A DNA stretch of 64,000 nucleotides from Ananas comosus (GCF_001540865.1 NC_033633.1:7657691-7721690); one strand, 5' to 3'. Shown: positions 11,001 to 21,475, counted from the stretch's first letter. Numbers and translations: made by a program. Notes: generated from the letters alone by a model not told the origin.

Positions 11001-13541
11001 GCCAAAAGTGTGAGACGAGTCTTAGTTGAGCAAGGATTATACAACAGGCAAGAGCGCGGCTCTCCGACTGACGATCATTGTGGATGGAACGCAGCTCCTC
11101 ACAAGGTAGGCAAAGGCTTGCCTGGTGCTTGTGTGCTTGAGCCTGACGAGGACATCAAAACTTAAAGGAGGAGAAGAATGAGAAACCCCCAGAATTTAAA
11201 ATAATCCTATATATAAGGATTAGTAGGGCTAAACCTCTTAACCCGTCTATAACAATTTGGGTGATGGTTAGACCCAAGAGGTTAAGAGGGTTGAGCGAGT
11301 CTTGGATTAGAGGAGTTACACAATGGGTGACCACATGGGAAGTGAGGCGTCACAGCATTCAATATTGAAATTTAAACAACGAAGCGAGACACGCATGCGA
11401 CAAACGTCGTAGGTGCGTCCACTCCGATTGTGGGTGGAAAAGTGTTGGATGCTGATGCGAATCTAGATGCGGGTGTGCATAGGTTCCAACATATGGCTGG
11501 CTAAGACCATTTTAATAAGAAATGGAGCATACTACGGTGTCAGTGGAAGTAAGTCGCAAGCATCTCCATATCACGTAACAAGAAACACACAGGTCGAACA
11601 AATATTCATATAGCAAAAACTGAATTGAAAATACATCCTACATCCACTGGCAAATAGGAGCAAAACATTTCACTATAGAGGAATAAAGTAGTCAATCTCT
11701 CAAGAAACCTTAATCCCAATACACTTTGAAACTCTCGTTCTTACAAGATGGCAACCATAATGTAGCGGCTAATCCTAATACATATAGTAAAGATCCTAAT
11801 CCCCTGCTGTAATAAAGAGCACAAAGATCTTTCCCAATTGGAGTAATCTTACTCTAAAGTGGACCCAAAACAGTAGTGATCTGGTAATATCCCTTACTAA
11901 ATTTTTCAACCCATTCACCAGTGTCTCCAATGCCATTAGAACCAATCACGTACATCGTGTCAACCATACTTCATTTTCAGAAGACAAATTTTAACTTTAT
12001 TGCATCTTGGTGCGATTATGATAAAAACTATGAACATTTGGGAATTTCAGTGTAAGTATTTAATCTTCAACAGGCTTATCGCGTGCTGAATAATATCAAT
12101 ATCACCACCATGAAAGACATTAATTAACTGCGATAAGTTGATCCTGGATAATTTCCCCAAATCTTTACGCTCAAAAAGATAAGGTAGCTACCTGAGGTGT
12201 TATACCAAGCTTGTGTCTTACATAAGAAAGGGGTATAATAACTCTAAAAGTTGCAAACATCAAGCACAAACTCGAGTAGTAGATATTAAGAAGATCCTTT
12301 AACACCATGAGTATAGCACTTTAACCCAGTCTTCAATATCACAAGAAAGCAATAGGTCTTAGTATATAAATTGTGTCGTTAAGGTGGCAACTTCTAAAAT
12401 ATAAACCCAGAATTTACTTTTAGTATTTATCCTACCGCAAGCTTAAATTTGCCCTAGCATGGCTATATTACCACCGACCCCAGCTGCCGCCCCCAACCCA
12501 AAAAAGGAAAAAAGAAAAAAAAAAATCCTTCTGAGTAAACTAAACGGGTGTTATCAGTTCTCGAGAGTGGATGAATTTCCAAGGTAGCTTGCAAAACGCA
12601 GACAACTGGCGTAATATAGAAACCGAACATACCTTTCTGATCAGGCCACAAAATCCCGGGCCTGATTTACTATCCTCCGCCACTTGCTTTGTTTCCAGCT
12701 TCAATGCATGGGGCAGAATCATCCTCTGCCCACAAGCCTCTTTCTCATCCACCATCCTAGCCTGCACCTCCCTCCCCCTTGTATCATTACACTCCGCGGC
12801 CAAATCCATGTAGAATACGAAGCCGACGAAGAAGAGGTAGAAGAGAATGAACCCTACGGCCTGCCACAGGAAGATCTCGGCGCTAAGGTAGATGTAGAAG
12901 AGGGCGGAGGAGGCGACGAGGTAGAAGAAGACGTCACGGACGAAGGGGGCGGGGTCGAGGGGGAAGGGGGCGGCGAGGAGGGTGACGGCGCCGACGACGA
13001 AGGCGGAAACGAAAGTGCCAGCGGAGAGGATGGCGGCAAGGCCGGTGCGAGGGAGGCCGCCGCGGAGGGCGGCGGCGGAGGCGAAGGCGTCGGGAGCGCC
13101 GTTGCCAAGGGAGAGGAGGGTGACGGCGGCCATGCTGGGTGAGAGGCGGAGGCGCGCGGCGAGCCGGGAGACGGCGGGGGAGAAGTGGAGGGAGGCGGCA
13201 GAGGCGAGGAGGCGGAAGTGGAGGAGGAGGAGGAGGGAGAGCGAGGGCAGCGAGAGGCGGAGGTCGCCGGAGAGCAGGCAGAAGTGGAGGGCCGCGTAGT
13301 TGAGCAGGCCAGGGGGGTCGCCGCCGCAGTGGGACGACGACTGGGATGAGAAGGACTGGGGAAGGAGGATGCGGCCGCGACGAGGAGATTTGGAGGAGAA
13401 GGAGAAATGGGTCAGGTGAAGGGGATGAGGAGGGGGGAAGAAGAGGAGGAAGAAAGTGTAGGACAGGAGGAGGAGGGAGATGGGAATCAGCTTTAGAGGA
13501 GAAGAAGACGAGGGTGAGGAGAAAAAGCAGGGGGCGGCCAT
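4327..13541 (-). CDS. CCX: Cation/calcium exchanger (CCX family), two coding exons
   Basis: The coding sequence joins complement(12633-13541) to complement(4327-5094), about 558 aa, the usual size for plant CCX proteins. CCX proteins belong to the CaCA superfamily of multi-pass antiporters, which move Ca2+ or other cations in exchange for monovalent ions, mostly on internal membranes. The first ion-binding repeat is seen as GNGAPDAFAS at about residues 146-155 and the second as GNSVGDLVADVALA at about 445-458; each has the paired acidic and polar residues typical of the family. Long hydrophobic stretches flank both, and a hydrophilic loop (about 250-305) separates the halves. The start is the ATG at 13541 (context GGCATGGCC); the GTG three codons upstream in the same open frame is not a likely start. 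Exon 1 is much more GC-rich than exon 2, as in many monocot genes. The frame is intact with no stop. Which CCX paralogue it is, and whether it is expressed, cannot be told. Confidence 0.88.
6393..6523. repeat. Nested inverted repeats forming a strong hairpin
   Basis: Outer arms ACTGTGCCCAC (6397-6407) and GTGGGCACGCTGT (6510-6522) are nearly complementary. Middle arms GTGCTGTGATACC (6440-6452) and GGTATCGCAGCAC (6489-6501) pair with one mismatch. GCGATACC and GGTATCGC form a perfect 8-bp inner stem, and GTGATAC with GTATCAC gives an alternative. No protein is encoded. It may be a small fold-back element. Confidence 0.55.
6600..7075. mobile_element. Palindrome-bearing non-autonomous DNA element in the intron
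   Basis: Five imperfect palindromes built from GCGGTGAA and TTCACCGC halves lie at about 6721, 6751, 6806, 6879 and 6930. The right flank (TTTACAAATAAAATTTTGACGGG) matches, in reverse complement, the end of the larger element at 13638-15329, so both are probably one family. The exact ends and target duplication could not be fixed. Confidence 0.5.
7560..8250 (+). mobile_element. LTR-like promoter and leader segment, plus orientation
   Basis: The stretch has the same order as the plus-strand gypsy LTRs at 22789 and 26453: a cluster of short palindromic motifs (AGGTCTAGACCT, GGGTCCGGACCTT, GGTCATGACC at about 7690-7890), then GGCAATTGTTGCAACAC, a CT-rich leader and a GAGCTTGAGGT stretch. The sequence from 8600 to 9850 may continue the same LTR (CATGCATG-rich part, possible end near 9850). 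No boundaries are clear, so this is tentative. Confidence 0.4.
8255..8597. mobile_element. hAT-like MITE, 343 bp
   Basis: Inverted ends CAAGGATTAAAGTGCC and GGCACTTAAAATCCTTG bound the segment. The flanking 8-mers ACAATGAG (8247-8254) and GCCATGAG (8598-8605) agree at six of eight positions, as expected for an old 8-bp target duplication, which is typical of hAT elements. Inside are several GTGCC/GGCAC inverted repeats and no transposase. Confidence 0.6.
8606..10282 (+). other. Intron sequence without recognised genes
   Basis: This is AT-rich with ATGCATG-rich runs at about 8970-9110, TATATTTAGTAT repeats at about 9450-9500, and a GC-rich pyrimidine/purine stretch at about 9960-10110. Parts resemble the CATGCATG region inside the gypsy LTRs near 23880 and 27590, so some of it may be decayed LTR. 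I see no gene. Confidence 0.4.
10283..10416. mobile_element. Partial second copy of the hAT-like MITE
   Basis: It matches the right part of the 8255-8597 element in the same orientation: AATTACTCACTAATTTAA, GTGCCATCGGCACGAG, TTGGCACGAT and GGGCACTTAAATCCTTG occur in the same order. The left half is missing. Confidence 0.55.
10804..11355 (+). mobile_element. TRIM retrotransposon with 5S rRNA-like LTRs (Cassandra-like)
   Basis: Two short direct repeats (about 10804-10977 and 11179-11355) start TGACACCCCCAG and TGAGAAACCCCCAG and share the block CCCAAGAGGTTAAGAGGGTT. Right after the first lies an initiator-Met primer site, TGGTATCAGAGCCA (10980-10993). Just before the second is a purine tract, AAAGGAGGAGAAGA (11164-11177). 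Both repeats align with the 3' half of plant 5S rRNA: GGTTAAG, GCGAG, then ATGGGTGACCACATGGGAAGT in the second and GAGTAATTCTAG plus CTCCCCTGAGAAG in the first. Short LTRs carrying 5S sequence, no coding region and a Met primer site define Cassandra TRIMs. The copies are divergent, so the element is old. Confidence 0.72.
10980..10993 (+). promoter_or_regulatory. TRIM primer binding site (tRNA-iMet)
   Basis: TGGTATCAGAGCCA is complementary to the 3' end of plant initiator Met tRNA and sits about two bases after the first LTR. Confidence 0.75.
12633..13541 (-). other. CCX: CCX coding exon 1
   Basis: It holds 303 codons and ends with an AAG codon immediately before a GTATGT donor (complement of 12632-12627). 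It encodes the N-terminal membrane half with the GNGAPD signature. Reading through the donor soon gives an unrelated tail, which supports splicing here. A purine-rich reading frame on the opposite strand is an antisense shadow of this exon. Confidence 0.85.
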
Positions 13542-13637
13542 GCCATTCACTCGTTAAGTGTCAAGGGAAAATGGCGAGTGAGGAGAGACTACATCGAGGG
13601 GGACAGAGAGAGAGAGGGGGGCTGCCATGGGCAGTCG

Positions 13638-15329
13638 GGACTTTTTTTTGAAAATAACCCTGTGAAATTTTATATTTGCCAAACTAATCCTGTGAAAATT
13701 TTATTTGTAAAACTAACCCTCCTCTCGCCACCTCAGCCGCCTGATCAGCATTTCTCATAAAGACGGTGACTCGTTCACCGTCTTTAAGCACTCTCGTGAA
13801 GGCGGTAAATGGTTGACCGTCTTCTCAAGGGTACCTAGAGAAGACGGTCACTCGTTTACCGTCTTCACAAAGGCGGTAAATAGTTTACCGTCTTATCTTG
13901 TCATAAGCCATTCTACCTAGCCAGCCTAATTTCGCCTAGTCCTCGAGAGTCGCCTAGTCCTCGAGAGGGGGCCTAAAACACAAATAAGACAGTGAGTGGT
14001 TCACCGTCTTAATCAGACGGTGAGTGGTTCACCGTCTTAATCAGACGGTGAAAACTTCGCTGTCTTTAGAGTAAATTGCCACCTCTAAAATGCAGATAAG
14101 ACGGTGAGTGGTTCACCGTCTTTAGAGTAAATTGCCGCCAAGTCGTGGTGGGGCTAAAACACAGATAAGACGGTGAATTGTTTACCGTCTTATCTGTAGA
14201 GACATAAAGACGGTGAATGGTTCACCATCTTATCTGTGTAAAAGAACCCAGTCCAGGACTTAGCCATTTTTTTCGGGTTTCTGGAGTTTGCACTAAAGGC
14301 GGTGAACCATTCACCGCCTTTAGTGCAACCAGCCCCAGGTTGAGCTCAATTCTAGCGCCTATTTCAACAAGTTTGAGGCAAGTTTTTTCACGATAAGAAA
14401 TATTCAAACGAGAAACACAACATCACGAGTGGAATAACAAAATACAATCAACTGGATAAAAATATCAAACAAAATACTTACAAATANGTTTATACTAGTT
14501 AAACTAGTTTAGGGTTTAGGGTTTATACTAGTTAAACTAGTTTAGGGTTTAGGGTTTATACTAGCTAAACTAGTTTAGGGATTTTAGAGTTTAGGGTTTA
14601 TACTAGTTAAACTAGTTTAAACTAGGTTTAAACCTAGAAACTTGCTAAGATAGAGTATTACTTGCAATGTGGGTTGCTGTGGCACGGGGGAAGGCTCGGT
14701 GGGTCGACAGCGACCGGCGGCGGCGACGTCGGCTGGGGTGGCGGCGACTGGCGGTGGCGATGACGGGGTGCGGCTCTTCGTTGGAGCGGGATAGGCAGAG
14801 AGGGAGAGAGAGACAGAGAGATAAGAGAGAAAGAGAGCGAACAGTGAGGGAGAGGTGTCGGGGCTCCGGGTATACCTAGGTAAGACAGTGAATTGTTCAC
14901 CGTCTTCATTAAAAACAGTGAAGACGGTGAACGATTCACCGTCTTACCTTGGCCCACCTCAGGTTACCAATAAAGACGGTGAACAGTTCACCGTCTTTAC
15001 TCCACCACAAATAAAACGGTGAACTATTCACCGTCTTATCTGTGTTTTATGTCTCCAGGACTTGGCCAAAGTTGTCTCCAGGACTTGGCCAAAGTTGGGG
15101 GGTGTGGTCGCTCTAAAGACGGTGAATAGTTCACCGTCTCATGAAGGCGGTGAACCATCCACCGTCTTCATGAGAAATGCGCATAGACGGTGAACGATTC
15201 ACCGTCTTTACGAGAAAAATCCAGGCTGGCGCCGACATGGCGAAAGGAGGGTTAGTTTTACAAATAAAATTTTCAGAGGGTTATTTGGCCAAATATAAAA
15301 TTCTATAGGGTCAGTTTAAAAAAAAGTCC
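13638..15329. mobile_element. 1.7 kb terminal-inverted-repeat element packed with palindromes
   Basis: The ends form an imperfect inverted repeat of about 80 bp starting GGACTTTTTTTT and ending AAAAAAAAGTCC, with shared inner blocks ATTTTATTTGTAAAACTAACCCTCC and its complement. The 8-mers GGCAGTCG (13630-13637) and GGCAGTGG (15330-15337) flank it and look like an 8-bp target duplication with one mismatch. Inside are about 18 copies of a palindrome of the type AAGACGGTGAAC-NN-TTCACCGTCTT, plus a telomere-like array. No transposase is encoded, so it is non-autonomous. Superfamily is unclear: long inverted ends suggest Mutator-like, 8-bp duplication also fits hAT. It lies 97 bp upstream of the CCX start codon. 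Confidence 0.72.
14484..14640. repeat. Tandem repeat with telomere-like TTTAGGG pairs
   Basis: A unit of about 45 bp, built from ACTAGTTAAACTAGTTTAGGG and one further GTTTAGGG plus TTTAT, repeats about three to four times. Each unit carries one to two copies of the plant telomere heptamer TTTAGGG. It lies inside the palindrome element. A single N is at 14487. Confidence 0.75.
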
Positions 15330-15598
15330 GGCAGTGGATCTTCAAACACCGCGATGGGGACATTGATTTGGTATTTTCTGTTGCAGTTTAATTGGGTGTT
15401 TCCAATTTGCCAAGCATATCGGTTTTTTTCGTATTTTTATTTAGCAGTGCTGCCGGTACAATCCCACAGCGGGTGTAGATACTACAACCAGTAAATTCAA
15501 TGGTTGAGAATAATAGATTTTTTTTTAAAAAAATAATGACGGGTGATGCTACTGATACAACCCACATAGGGTTGTACATTCTACAACCCACATATCTA

Positions 15599-16375
15599 GG
15601 GGTTGTTTGGCCTAGCTATTCAAAAATAATTCTGAGCCCAAAATTACTTTTGATCTCAGTAGAGCATTTGGAAATGACATTCTGAAAATCCGATTCTGTT
15701 TTCTATAATCAGAAAACTAATTTTGAAGGCTTCAAAATTAAAAGCAGAAAAAAACTGTTTCTCCAAAACTGATTCTGATTTTGAACTCAAACTTCTAATT
15801 TTTATTTTTATTTTAGATTCAAAGTATAAATTTAACATTAAATTTAAATTTTGAAATTTTAAATTCATATTTAAATTTTTAAATCTCAACTTTTCAAATT
15901 TAAAATTTAAAATTTAGATTTAAAAATTTTAATGATTTAAGTTCAATCTCAAATTTTATAAATTAATATCAAATTTTAAAATTTAAAAATTCAAATTTTA
16001 AATTTCAAAAATCAAAATTTTAAATTTAAAATTTTAAAAAATTTTAAAATTTAAATTTCAAATTTCAAATTTCAAATTTTCAAATTTCAAATTCAAATTT
16101 CAAAATTTAAATTTAAAATGTCAACTTTTAATTCAAATTTAAAAATTTTAATTAAAATAAAATTATAATTATTTTAAAAAATAAAATTTAGTAGAAATAT
16201 TAATATATGCAAAATCAAAATTTTTTTACCAAACAGTTTTAGAAAATCATTTCAGAAAAATCACTTATTTCTAAATTCAACCAAAGGCTCTACAGCTTTT
16301 AACCAAAATCAATTCTCCAAACTAAAATCACTTTTACAGAAATCACTTATCCAGAAGCTAGGCCAAACAGGCCCC
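15599..16375. mobile_element. MITE with GGGGYYTGTTTGGCC inverted ends, AT-rich core
   Basis: Left end GGGGTTGTTTGGCCTAGCT and right end AGCTAGGCCAAACAGGCCCC are inverted copies, with further matching inside. A TA flanks each end. The core is almost entirely A and T (AAATTTAAATTTC-like). The ends resemble grass Tourist-like (PIF/Harbinger) MITEs, but a clean 3-bp target duplication is not seen. Confidence 0.65.
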
Positions 16376-16485
16376 TAAAGGCTAAAAAAATTTTGCTTCT
16401 GAAAAAAAAAAAAAATTAGTATTAACCTCACTCCCCTTTTTTGGCCCCTCACTCTTTCCCTCTTTTTTACTTCTGTGGCCTGCAA

Positions 16486-16625
16486 GCTAGAGAGAGAGAG
16501 AGAGGCCTGCGAGCGAGCGAGCGAGAGATAGGAGAGCTCGAGCGAGAGAGGGGCGATGGTGCGAGAGAGAGCGAGATCAGCGGCTCTGTGCAAGAAACAG
16601 AGAGAGAGAGAGAGAGGCAGAGAAA
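16486..16625 (+). repeat. GA-rich microsatellite
   Basis: Runs of GAGA and GCGA repeats, interrupted by ATCAGCGGCTCTGTG. The phrase GCGGCTCTGTG plus AGAAACAGAGAGAG is repeated at about 16705-16735. Confidence 0.7.
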
Positions 16626-17560
16626 GTGAGAACGAAGCTGGATTCTTCCAACAAACTAGATTCTACCAGCTCCTCCCTCCTCTTTTCTCCGTCTCTGCGA
16701 GAAACAGCGGCTCTGTGTGAGAAACAGAGAGAGCGAGATCAGCGGCAAAATTGATCGACATGGCTCACCCGACAACGATTCCTACACCGCCACATACACA
16801 ATCAGGTATGAGATGTCTGATTCAAACACTCGGTGGAAGATAACAAAGGGAGCAATTCTGAGATCATTGATTACAACTGTTCTTTTTTCTGTAAATAATA
16901 ATCCTATTAGTTATTAAAATATGCATCTGCTTTGTTGTGGTCAAAGTGCCTAAGCTAGCCCGATCACTATCCAATATTTAGAGTTTTATTCCCAAATGAT
17001 ATTATGATTTGTTGTCTATTGGTGAACTGATGTTGTGTTTTAGTTCTATTTATAGTGCTTTATGTAAGATTCAGTTGGTAGATGCTTAGCTAAACACCCT
17101 AATAGAGTGCATTGATTGAGTAATAAAGTTGGTATAAATTTTGTGCTTTGAAATATCCATGTTGAAGATTACGTATAAATTTTTTTTAGTATAAATTTTT
17201 TCCTTTAATTTGAACGCATTTTGCCATTTGAGCTAATTAAGAAGTCATTGCTTCATTTGAACTCATTGATTCACTTAATTTTTTAATATTTTGTAGCAAT
17301 TTTTGAGTAAATTAATAATTTTTAATTATGATGAATTATTTGATTAATTTTATCATTGATTTGGACTATGATCTACTAGTTAACAGATAATGTATTTTTA
17401 GGGTATAGTAGAATGTGGTGTATACATTATTAATTTAGATGTATAGATTTTGATAAATAGTTTGCCTGCTCACCATTATTCCAATTTTGTATTTCGACTG
17501 CATATGATGTCTTACAGGTGAGCAATTTTGTTAAATGTCTGGGTTGACTGATTATTTGAA
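16626..17560 (+). other. Upstream region of the MULE-like gene, possible 5' exon and intron
   Basis: An ATG at 16760 opens a short frame (MAHPTTIPTPPHTQS) that runs into CAGGTATGAG, a good donor-like site at 16806. From there to about 17518 the sequence is AT-rich and ends in TGATGTCTTACAG, an acceptor-like site. This fits a 5' exon and intron, but no transcript evidence exists. Confidence 0.3.
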
Positions 17561-18603
17561 TTGAAAATTTTTGAGATAGATGAAGAAAGAAACAGTGAGG
17601 TCAGAGATATAAATATTTCGACACTAAAAATTGGAATGTCTTTTATCAATTTTGAAGCCGTTTTTAATTTCTATAAGCATTATGCACAAGAAATAAGATT
17701 TGGAGTTGTAAAGAGGTCAACAAAAATGACTGATGGTAAGGCTACATATATATACTAATCGCATGCTCTCGTCATGAAAAAATGCATCGGACCGTGACGA
17801 ATCTTTGTTCTCGTCCAGCGGTAGTGAAGACGAACTGTCTTGCGAGGATAAATGTAGTAATAAATGTAGATTCATCTTGTATAATAAGCAAAATTATACT
17901 TGAGCATAATCACGTCCTAAGTCCTTATAAGTCTCGATTTTTTTCCTGCAATCGAGTTATAAATCCAAGCGTCAAGAGGCGGCTTGATCTTAATGATCGT
18001 GCGGGAATCAGATTAAATAAAAGTTTTAATTTTATTGCTGTTGAGGCTGGTGGGTATGAAAACTTAATATTTGGAGAGAAGGATGCTCGTAATTATATTG
18101 AAAAAGTCCGTCGGTTACGACTTGGTGAAGGTGATGGCGAAACAATTTGTAATTATTTTAGAGAAATGCAAGAGAGAAATGGAAACTTTTTTTATGCCAT
18201 AGATCTAGACGATGATTTTCGGCTTCGCAATGTCTTTTGGGCAGATTCTCGGAGTAAAGCGGCGTATGAATGTTTCGAAGATGTAATTACTTTTGACTCG
18301 ACATATCTAACAAATAAGTACGATATGCCATTTGCTCCTTTCGTTGCTGTTAACCATCATGGATAGTCGATCTTGTTGGGATGCGGCCTACTCTCCACTG
18401 AAGATACAGAATCGTTTGTATGGCTCTTTCGGAATTGGTTGTCATGCATGTCCGAGCGTGCCCCCAAAGCAATAATCACAGATCAAGATAAAGCGATGCA
18501 AAATGCTATCGCACGTGTCTTTCCTGATACTCGGCATCGATGGTGCTTATGGCACATAACAAAGAAGATACCGGAGAAGCTGCATGTATGTGAATGCTTG
18601 TAA
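17561..18603 (+). pseudogene. Broken FAR1/MULE-type transposase
   Basis: This encodes most of a FAR1/FHY3-like Mutator transposase. First comes a FAR1-type DNA-binding domain (GMSFINFEAVFNFYKHYA, then a CSRHEK-like stretch and KTNCLARINV, with EHNH closing the zinc site). Then comes the MULE DDE domain, with VITFDSTY carrying a catalytic Asp, GLLSTEDTESFVWLF, AIITDQDKAMQNAI and the CLWHI end. Two defects are seen: a frameshift in the TATATATA run at about 17745-17757, and a TAG at 18364-18366 where the family normally has Gln (HHGQS). The frame stops at 18603, just before LTR sequence, so the C-terminal part is lost. ATG at 16760 plus a GT at 16806 could mark a short upstream exon joined at about 17518, but this is speculative. 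It could be a domesticated relative rather than a transposon. Confidence 0.8.
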
Positions 18604-19160
18604 TAGCATTAGTTGTTTATGTTTTGGGTACTGAAATTCATTCAACATACATGATCCAACAAGCGATGATACAAGCACCACAAGTGCAATACAATTAAGA
18701 GCAAGAATCACAAGTAACATACAAATGAAATAAAGAGAGATGCATCTAGCTATTACATCACATTTAACCTTTACATATTGGTTTATATTTTCATCTTCCA
18801 AAATGAATACACATTCTTCTCATAATACAAAATGGCTCTCCAAATACATAAGTAACTCCCAAATACATCACATCTCTATGTACACGAGGGTACTCTAATG
18901 CAAAAGGGAAAGCTACTAGCTACTAGGGCGCTATGCCCTTTCCACGGTCCTTTGCCGGTACTCTCTCGCTAGGCCCTGCAATAAAGTGGGGTGAGAACTA
19001 TATAAATATAGTTCCCAGTGGGTTCGGCCGCCGACTCCGTCGATCTTTCCACTAGGTCCAAGCAGGTCCAAGCAGATAGATAGATAGATAAATATGGAAT
19101 TGAAGTACAACATAGTAAAGTAATCTGCAACAATCTACTATGCATTCGATAATCAAGGAT

Positions 19161-19690
19161 GTGAGCTACAACATAGTATATGATCTATGCCTCAATGATC
19201 CGATATATGAGCAACTACATAGTATGCAATCTACATATGCTAGTATGCCTCAACAATAATGAAAATGAGCTACTACATAGTAATGTAAACTACACATGGT
19301 ACTATGCCTCAATAATAAAAGAAATGAGCTACTACATAGTATGCAAACTACACATAATACTATGCCTCAACAATAAAAAAAATAAGCTACTACATAGTAT
19401 GCAAACTACACATGATACTATGCCTCAACAATAAAAGAAATGAGCTACTACATAGTATGCAAACTACACACGATACTATGCCTCAACAACAATGGAAATG
19501 AGCTACTACATAGTAATGTATCCTGCAACATGCTACTATGCCTCAAATATCCGAATGCCATATCCAAGTGAAATGCATGAGCTACTACATAGTATACAAT
19601 CTACACATGATACTATGCCTCAAATAATCACATGAATGTACGAGCTACTACATAGTGCGTTATGCAACTATGCCTCGATAATATCTAATC
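19161..19690. repeat. Minisatellite, about 58-bp units inside the LTR
   Basis: About nine units each begin GAGCTACTACATAGTATG or similar and end near ATACTATGCCTCAA. The CATAGTAT and ATACTATG parts of each unit are complementary, so every unit could fold. The last units are longer and more divergent. Confidence 0.85.
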
Positions 19691-20009
19691 TCATGGCCAA
19701 CCCGAAGGTTGTCGACTCACTCTCAATCTCATAGGTGAGGAGAAGCTGCACTCGCACACCGAGACCGTCTGCGGGACAACCCTATCGTGAAGTACTCCGG
19801 AGACCACTGCTTTGGTGGAGCGACCACCGACAAGCGAAAACAGACTAGTGAGTATGATCCAATCCTCACAAGAGGATACCCTATCTACCAGGGTCACAAT
19901 GCCTCAACTGCACTAATGCAAAATGCATAATGTCTACAACATGACAATTGGGAAAATCTATTATCCCTAGGTTCAAATGCCATAGTGTTCCACTACACTA
20001 GATTTGATG

Positions 20010-20200
20010 CCACTCATTTATGTCATGATGTTATATGTGTCTCGATACACTACATTGACATGCCACTCGTTCTTGTTATATTGTCTCTACTTTACTAGTT
20101 TAATGCTACTCATTATGTCATGATGTTGTACGTGTCTCGATACACTAAATTGACATGCCACTCGTTCTTGTTATAGTGTCTCTATTACACTAATCCAAAT
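20010..20200. repeat. Two-copy direct duplication inside the LTR
   Basis: A block of about 95 bp is present twice. Shared parts are TATGTCATGATGTT, GTGTCTCGATACACTA, TTGACATGCCACTCGTTC and TTGTTATA. The copies differ by only a few bases. Confidence 0.75.
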
Positions 20201-21475
20201 GCCACTCATCTAGGCCAATTACATGTCCAAGTTCATCATCATTCTTGTTACTATAGGATTCTTGTCACAAGACCCAATCCTCATGCAACCTAAGTTCAAG
20301 TGTCAAGCCCACAATACAACACTACCATAGGAAACATGCAAGGAAATGGAATGTAATCAACTACTAATCCTATAATGCACAATATCAATATATGAATATG
20401 ATCAAAATAGAACTCAGACATAAAAGGAAGCTCGGTTGCTTCAGGATGGACACCCCCCACCTTTTGGTGATATCACGATGCTACGATTCCGTTTCCAAGA
20501 TTTTAGGAAGCTTTCGCCGCAAGCTGTGGCAATCTGTACCGAAATCGGCCTTTTCTTTAATATCTTTGCGTAGCCTCGACGAATGCTCAAACCGAGTGCA
20601 AGAACGCGTTCGGGGACCTAACAATTAGGTTAGAGAAGGGTCAATTGAGATCAAAACCCCTCACAAGCAAAAGCCCTCTTTTTTGGAGCCCTAAATCACC
20701 ATTGTTGCAATTAGCTTCATACAAGCTACTAATCTTGCAATAAATGAGATCAACTACTCTTAGAGCACTAATAAACATCATCTAGCTAAGTTCAAAGAGG
20801 TCTAAGCCATGCTCTAAACATTCACCATGAGAGACTTAAAGAGCTTACCTCAACTAGCTAGCAAGAAGATGAAGAAGATGATGTTGGTCCTTCTCCAAGC
20901 TCCAATCTCCACCTTCTCCTCCTAAATCCACTCTTAGAGAGAGAGGGAGAGCTCCTAGAGAGAGAGGAAGAGAGTGTTTTAGTGTTTGGGTTGAGAGAAA
21001 ATGAGAGGAGAGGTCTCATATCACCTCTATACAACCTTCATTAATGCAGAATTGCAAGAAACCCCCTCAACTTTGTGTTTTATGCACTGCCCGCGCGGGG
21101 CCATTTTTTGTATAGGGGACTGGTCTCTGGCAGTGGGAGACCGGTCTCCGAAGGTCCAGAATTCTAGCATTTTTAGGACTTAGTCAAATTTCAGCCTTTT
21201 TCGTTTTCGAGGTCGGTTTTCGCTCGTTTGACCTCCGATTCTTTTCAAATCGAACCGAGACTCTCTAAACATGATTTCGAGCGTATTTTCATCATCTTTT
21301 CATCCGCGCTAATGCCGGATTAAGTCCATGGTCCAACATAGTGTTCGGGTCCCATTTTCGCTCCTACGCGCTCCAAAAACGCCCGAATGCTTCCGGACCT
21401 CACCAGAATCATTCTAATGGCTTTCTAAACCAACATGCCCCGCAACTTCATAATTTTGGAGTTTGGTACCCTACA

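Larger units (their letters stand above)
5095..12632 (-). other. CCX intron 1 (about 7.5 kb), filled with transposons
   Basis: GT donor at 12632-12631 and AG acceptor at 5096-5095. About 5095-6390 and 11360-12630 are AT-rich with no coding signal and look like the original intron. The middle holds the elements listed separately: a hairpin region, a palindrome element, an LTR-like stretch, a hAT-like MITE with a partial second copy, and a TRIM. None of them interrupts an exon. Confidence 0.75.
18620..21475 (-). mobile_element. Gypsy LTR (left) of a minus-strand derivative, truncated
   Basis: Its right end matches other minus LTR ends (ACTTCATAATTTTGGAG then CTACA at 21475) and has GACCGGTC-type motifs at about 21117-21155. 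The block GAACTATATAAATATAGTTCCCAGTGGGTTCGGCCG at about 18990-19026 recurs at 42730 and 59520 in other minus LTRs. The usual TGTCACGCCCC start is missing, so the left end is truncated where it meets the MULE-like gene. Confidence 0.62.

Noticed and set aside
11265..11355. Possible 5S rRNA gene
   Set aside because: Only the 3' half resembles 5S, inside a TRIM LTR with a second copy at 10890-10977; it is too divergent for a functional gene.
12684..13142. Long Glu/Gly-rich reading frame on the plus strand
   Set aside because: It is the antisense shadow of the GC-rich CCX exon 1 and has no recognisable domain.
14484..14640. Chromosome end (telomere)
   Set aside because: Only a few TTTAGGG pairs within a longer unit inside a transposon, with unique sequence on both sides.
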